NCBI GenBank assembly: GCA_009741485.1
Contig: CM019236.1
Coordinates: 44,424,716 to 44,488,715 of the forward strand
Direction: 5' to 3'
Source of the DNA: Malurus cyaneus samueli
Taxonomy: Eukaryota > Chordata > Aves > Passeriformes > Maluridae
Length of the DNA stretch: 64,000 nucleotides
The number at the start of each line of letters is the position of its first letter. Position 1 is the stretch's first letter. The position numbers and the translations under genes were made by a program. The notes beneath the pieces were generated by a model. The model saw only the letters and a list, made by a program, of their open reading frames with translations. It was not told the DNA's origin and did no database searches. Of the stretch, positions 63,915 through 64,000 are shown in pieces.

Positions 63915-64000
63915 GCCTGACTGGATGGGGTTTTGAACAACCTGGTCTAATGGAGGGTGTCCCTGCCCAGGGTGAAGGAGGTTGAAACAAGATGATCTTT
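63915..64000 (+). mobile_element. CR1 LINE 3' end, cut by window edge
   Basis: The last 85 or so bases match the 3' end of CR1 in forward orientation: a ggatggggttttgaacaacctggtct segment (about 63922-63947), a ggtgtccctgcccagggtg segment, and gatgatcttt at the very edge. The terminal untranslated end and tail would lie beyond 64000. The left boundary is uncertain because similarity fades gradually. Confidence 0.85.

Noticed and set aside
1..64000. CRISPR arrays, operons, tRNA or rRNA genes, phage-like modules
   Set aside because: No regularly spaced repeats, no packed genes with ribosome sites, and no cloverleaf or rRNA sequence noticed on either strand. The window is vertebrate nuclear DNA.

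Overview
This window looks like non-coding vertebrate nuclear DNA, most likely from a bird and probably a songbird. It is AT-rich and CpG-poor. It has no bacterial-style gene packing, no Alu/L1-type mammalian repeats, and no host gene that I can recognise. The recognisable repeats are of avian type: four pieces of CR1 LINE, a degraded class I (gammaretrovirus-like) endogenous retrovirus, and two solo LTRs resembling those common in bird genomes. The songbird assignment is inferred from remembered repeat families, not computed.

Layout. 1-3745: unique flank with T-rich low-complexity tracts. 3746-10106: a provirus carrying 5' LTR, tRNA-Pro-like primer site, broken gag, protease, a pol that has lost most of its reverse transcriptase, a nearly complete but frameshifted integrase, a remnant of env, a polypurine tract and the 3' LTR. 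A second, unrelated LTR of about 1 kb (8327-9338) has inserted into its env region with a near-perfect 5-bp target duplication. 10338-10945: a CR1 fragment on the minus strand. 10946-39456: unique or unrecognised sequence with a few local oddities: a 26-bp duplication containing a hairpin at 22872, and a 36-bp perfect GAT/ATC palindrome at 34060. 39457-40119: a second minus-strand CR1 with readable ORF2 C-terminal protein. 42225-42330: a plus-strand CR1 3' end. 51959-52270: a degraded LTR. 58549-58639: a (TTTCCC)15 repeat next to the only strong host CpG cluster in the window, which includes a CTCF-like motif. 63915-64000: a plus-strand CR1 3' end running off the edge.

The genes that work together are those of the provirus, and they no longer function: every reading frame is interrupted, the polymerase active site is deleted and the envelope is almost gone. 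I did not find a new biological system. The most informative items are the order of events in the nested retroviral insertion, the template-switch-like duplication at 22.87 kb, the long palindrome at 34.06 kb, and the hexamer repeat/CpG/CTCF-like cluster at 58.6 kb. Short peptide-like frames elsewhere, including a minus-strand group at 61.5-62.4 kb, are recorded but could not be tied to any family.
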